This document shows positions 62,889-64,000 of a stretch of DNA of 64,000 nucleotides, piece by piece. How positions within the stretch are numbered: the stretch's first letter is position 1; each line of letters opens with the position of its first letter. Origin of the DNA: CAYZMS01 sp964479625 (GTDB lineage Bacteria > Bacteroidota > Bacteroidia > Chitinophagales > Saprospiraceae). The position numbers were made by a program, and so were the translations under genes. The DNA is taken from the NCBI GenBank assembly GCA_964479625.1, contig CAYZMS010000012.1, forward strand, positions 1 to 64,000, written 5' to 3'. A model generated the notes under the pieces. It did no database searches and was not told the DNA's origin. It worked only from the letters and a program-made list of their open reading frames with translations.

Positions 62889-64000
62889 TCAATAACCTTG
62901 TGCGTCATCATCCGGGTTTCGAAAATCAGCTGCTCCCTGGAGGCTCCCGTCTTCCAGGATCTGAATAGCTTTGATCACTGCCATGCGGTCGATTTCCCTG
63001 AATTCATGGCCCATATTTTCCAATCCGGCCCGGGTAGAGGGAGGAAAGGCGTCTTTTTCAATAGTGATCATATCCGGCAACCATTGATGATGGAAGCGCC
63101 CGGCACTAACGGCATCCGCAAGTGGCATATTGAATTCAATGACATTGATCAGCGTTTGAAATACGGCTGTTATGATGGTAGAACCACCGGGAGCTCCAAG
63201 AACCATGAACAGCTCTCCGTCCTTTTCTACAATGGTAGGGGTCATAGAACTTAACATGCGCTTGCCGGGTTGGATGGCATTTGCCTCAGCGCCAATAAGG
63301 CCAAACTGGTTGGGTACACCTGGCTTGACGCTGAAATCATCCATTTCATTGTTAAGGAAAAAGCCAGCGCCATGGACCAGGACCTTGCTGCCGTAGTTGG
63401 AATTCAAGGTGGTGGTGAGGGAAACGGCATTACCCGCATCATCAACAATGGAGGTATGGGTAGTCTCATAGCTTTCTGGAAGAAGCAGGAAATCACCGGC
63501 CAAAATGCTGTCACTTTCGGTTGCAGCGGTCGCACTGAAGTCGGCCATTCTGTTCGATAAATAAAGGGAATCAAGAAGCCGATCGCGAGGGACCTCGTAA
63601 AAATCACTGTCCCCTAAATGTGCTGCGCGGTCTGCATAAACGCGGCGTTCGGCTTCTGCCATCAAATGAACGGCCTCTATGCTATGGAAACCATATTCAT
63701 GCAGTGGATAAGGCTCTACCAATTGTAGTAATTGAGTAAGGGCGATCCCTCCACTGGAAGGAGGTGGCATAGAGATGATGCGGTAGTTGTCATATTCAGT
63801 GGTAATGGGTGTTCGCCATTGAGGCTGGTAGGCCGCCAGGTCTTCCAGGGTGATGAGGCCACCACCCCGTTCCATTTCTTTTGCGATAAGTGCAGCGGTT
63901 TCTCCTTTGTAGAAACCATCCCGTCCCTGGTCTCGAATACGTTCTAAGGTTTTGGCCAGGTTTAATTGTTTTAACCGATCTCCCGGCTTCCATGGTTGAG
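62889..64000 (-). CDS. ggt: Gamma-glutamyltransferase, partial
   Basis: The C-terminal part of gamma-glutamyltransferase, which transfers or hydrolyses the gamma-glutamyl group of glutathione and related peptides. The frame stays open to the right edge of the window, so the gene starts beyond it. Visible are PWKPGDRLKQLNLAKTLERI, GRDGFYKGETAALIAKEM and the whole small subunit. The autocatalytic site is ETTHTSIVDDAGNAV, where the first threonine of TTHTS (codon at 63462-63464) should become the new N-terminus after self-cleavage. The later GAPGGSTIITAVFQ loop and the closing FRNPDDDAQGY are typical. The missing signal peptide cannot be judged; family members are usually periplasmic. Confidence 0.93.
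   Translation of the reverse strand, partial: QPWKPGDRLKQLNLAKTLERIRDQGRDGFYKGETAALIAKEMERGGGLITLEDLAAYQPQWRTPITTEYDNYRIISMPPPSSGGIALTQLLQLVEPYPLHEYGFHSIEAVHLMAEAERRVYADRAAHLGDSDFYEVPRDRLLDSLYLSNRMADFSATAATESDSILAGDFLLLPESYETTHTSIVDDAGNAVSLTTTLNSNYGSKVLVHGAGFFLNNEMDDFSVKPGVPNQFGLIGAEANAIQPGKRMLSSMTPTIVEKDGELFMVLGAPGGSTIITAVFQTLINVIEFNMPLADAVSAGRFHHQWLPDMITIEKDAFPPSTRAGLENMGHEFREIDRMAVIKAIQILEDGSLQGAADFRNPDDDAQGY

Noticed and set aside
62602..62895. 97-codon plus-strand frame opposite the DUF6992-like gene
   Set aside because: Antisense to a gene with a clear signal peptide and membrane pattern; it also runs into the ggt end, so it is a shadow.

Overview
The window is a 64 kb chromosomal segment of a Bacteroidota bacterium, most likely of the Saprospiria (Lewinella/Haliscomenobacter type). 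This rests on secreted proteins ending in type IX secretion (T9SS) sorting domains, a TonB-dependent receptor with a carboxypeptidase-regulatory N-terminus, a DUF5686 protein, a DUF5522 protein, a RibBA with a decayed second half, the near absence of Shine-Dalgarno sites, several TAnnTTTG -7 promoter boxes, and a 'LNGVSTFDLVLMQKHILG' dockerin-like module that I associate with Saprospiria. The lineage below phylum level is inference. No rRNA, tRNA, CRISPR array, insertion sequence or prophage was seen.

Layout. 1-970: an AT-rich stretch with an HD phosphohydrolase and a frameshifted peptidase-like remnant, unlike the rest in base use. 1350-9985: a large secreted Asp-box (BNR) propeller protein, lytic transglycosylase MltF, an acyl-CoA dehydrogenase, a lipoprotein alkaline phosphatase and a CotH-like secreted protein. 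10004-16111: RarA, an AlkD-like repair protein, 3-hydroxyacyl-CoA dehydrogenase, then a pair of unknown envelope proteins. 16287-23269, all on the minus strand: a fatty acid hydroxylase, a membrane cytochrome c, a Tat-exported sulfite-oxidase-type molybdoenzyme, a two-domain lipoprotein rhodanese, a lysophospholipid acyltransferase, a Crp-type regulator and Fmt. The middle of this block reads as a periplasmic sulfur-oxidation module.

23415-35473, plus strand: OmpA-family protein, monoacylglycerol-lipase-like hydrolase, C39-peptidase ABC exporter, DUF5686 protein and a 1581-residue secreted protein with dockerin-like, cohesin-like and T9SS sorting modules. 35567-46572: DUF5522, M1 aminopeptidase, two glycosyltransferases, RibBA, HolA, a trans-sulfuration enzyme, RluD, DUF1415 and LuxC-type acyl-CoA reductase. 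46635-52664, minus strand: a T9SS-sorted hydrolase-like protein lacking its nucleophile serine, a TonB receptor, a ZIP transporter and a PAP2 phosphatase. 52783-64000: GlmM, two tandem class V PLP enzymes, a barrel-like protein, a carotenoid oxygenase, a small lipoprotein, a DnaQ-type exonuclease, a GT39 glycosyltransferase, a DUF6992-like protein and a gamma-glutamyltransferase cut by the window end.

Most genes are ordinary housekeeping or envelope genes. The parts worth a second look are the sulfite/rhodanese module, the dockerin-cohesin-T9SS protein, the catalytically altered hydrolase beside a TonB receptor, the orphan C39 exporter and the AT-rich left edge. I found no clear sign of a wholly new defence or mobile system.
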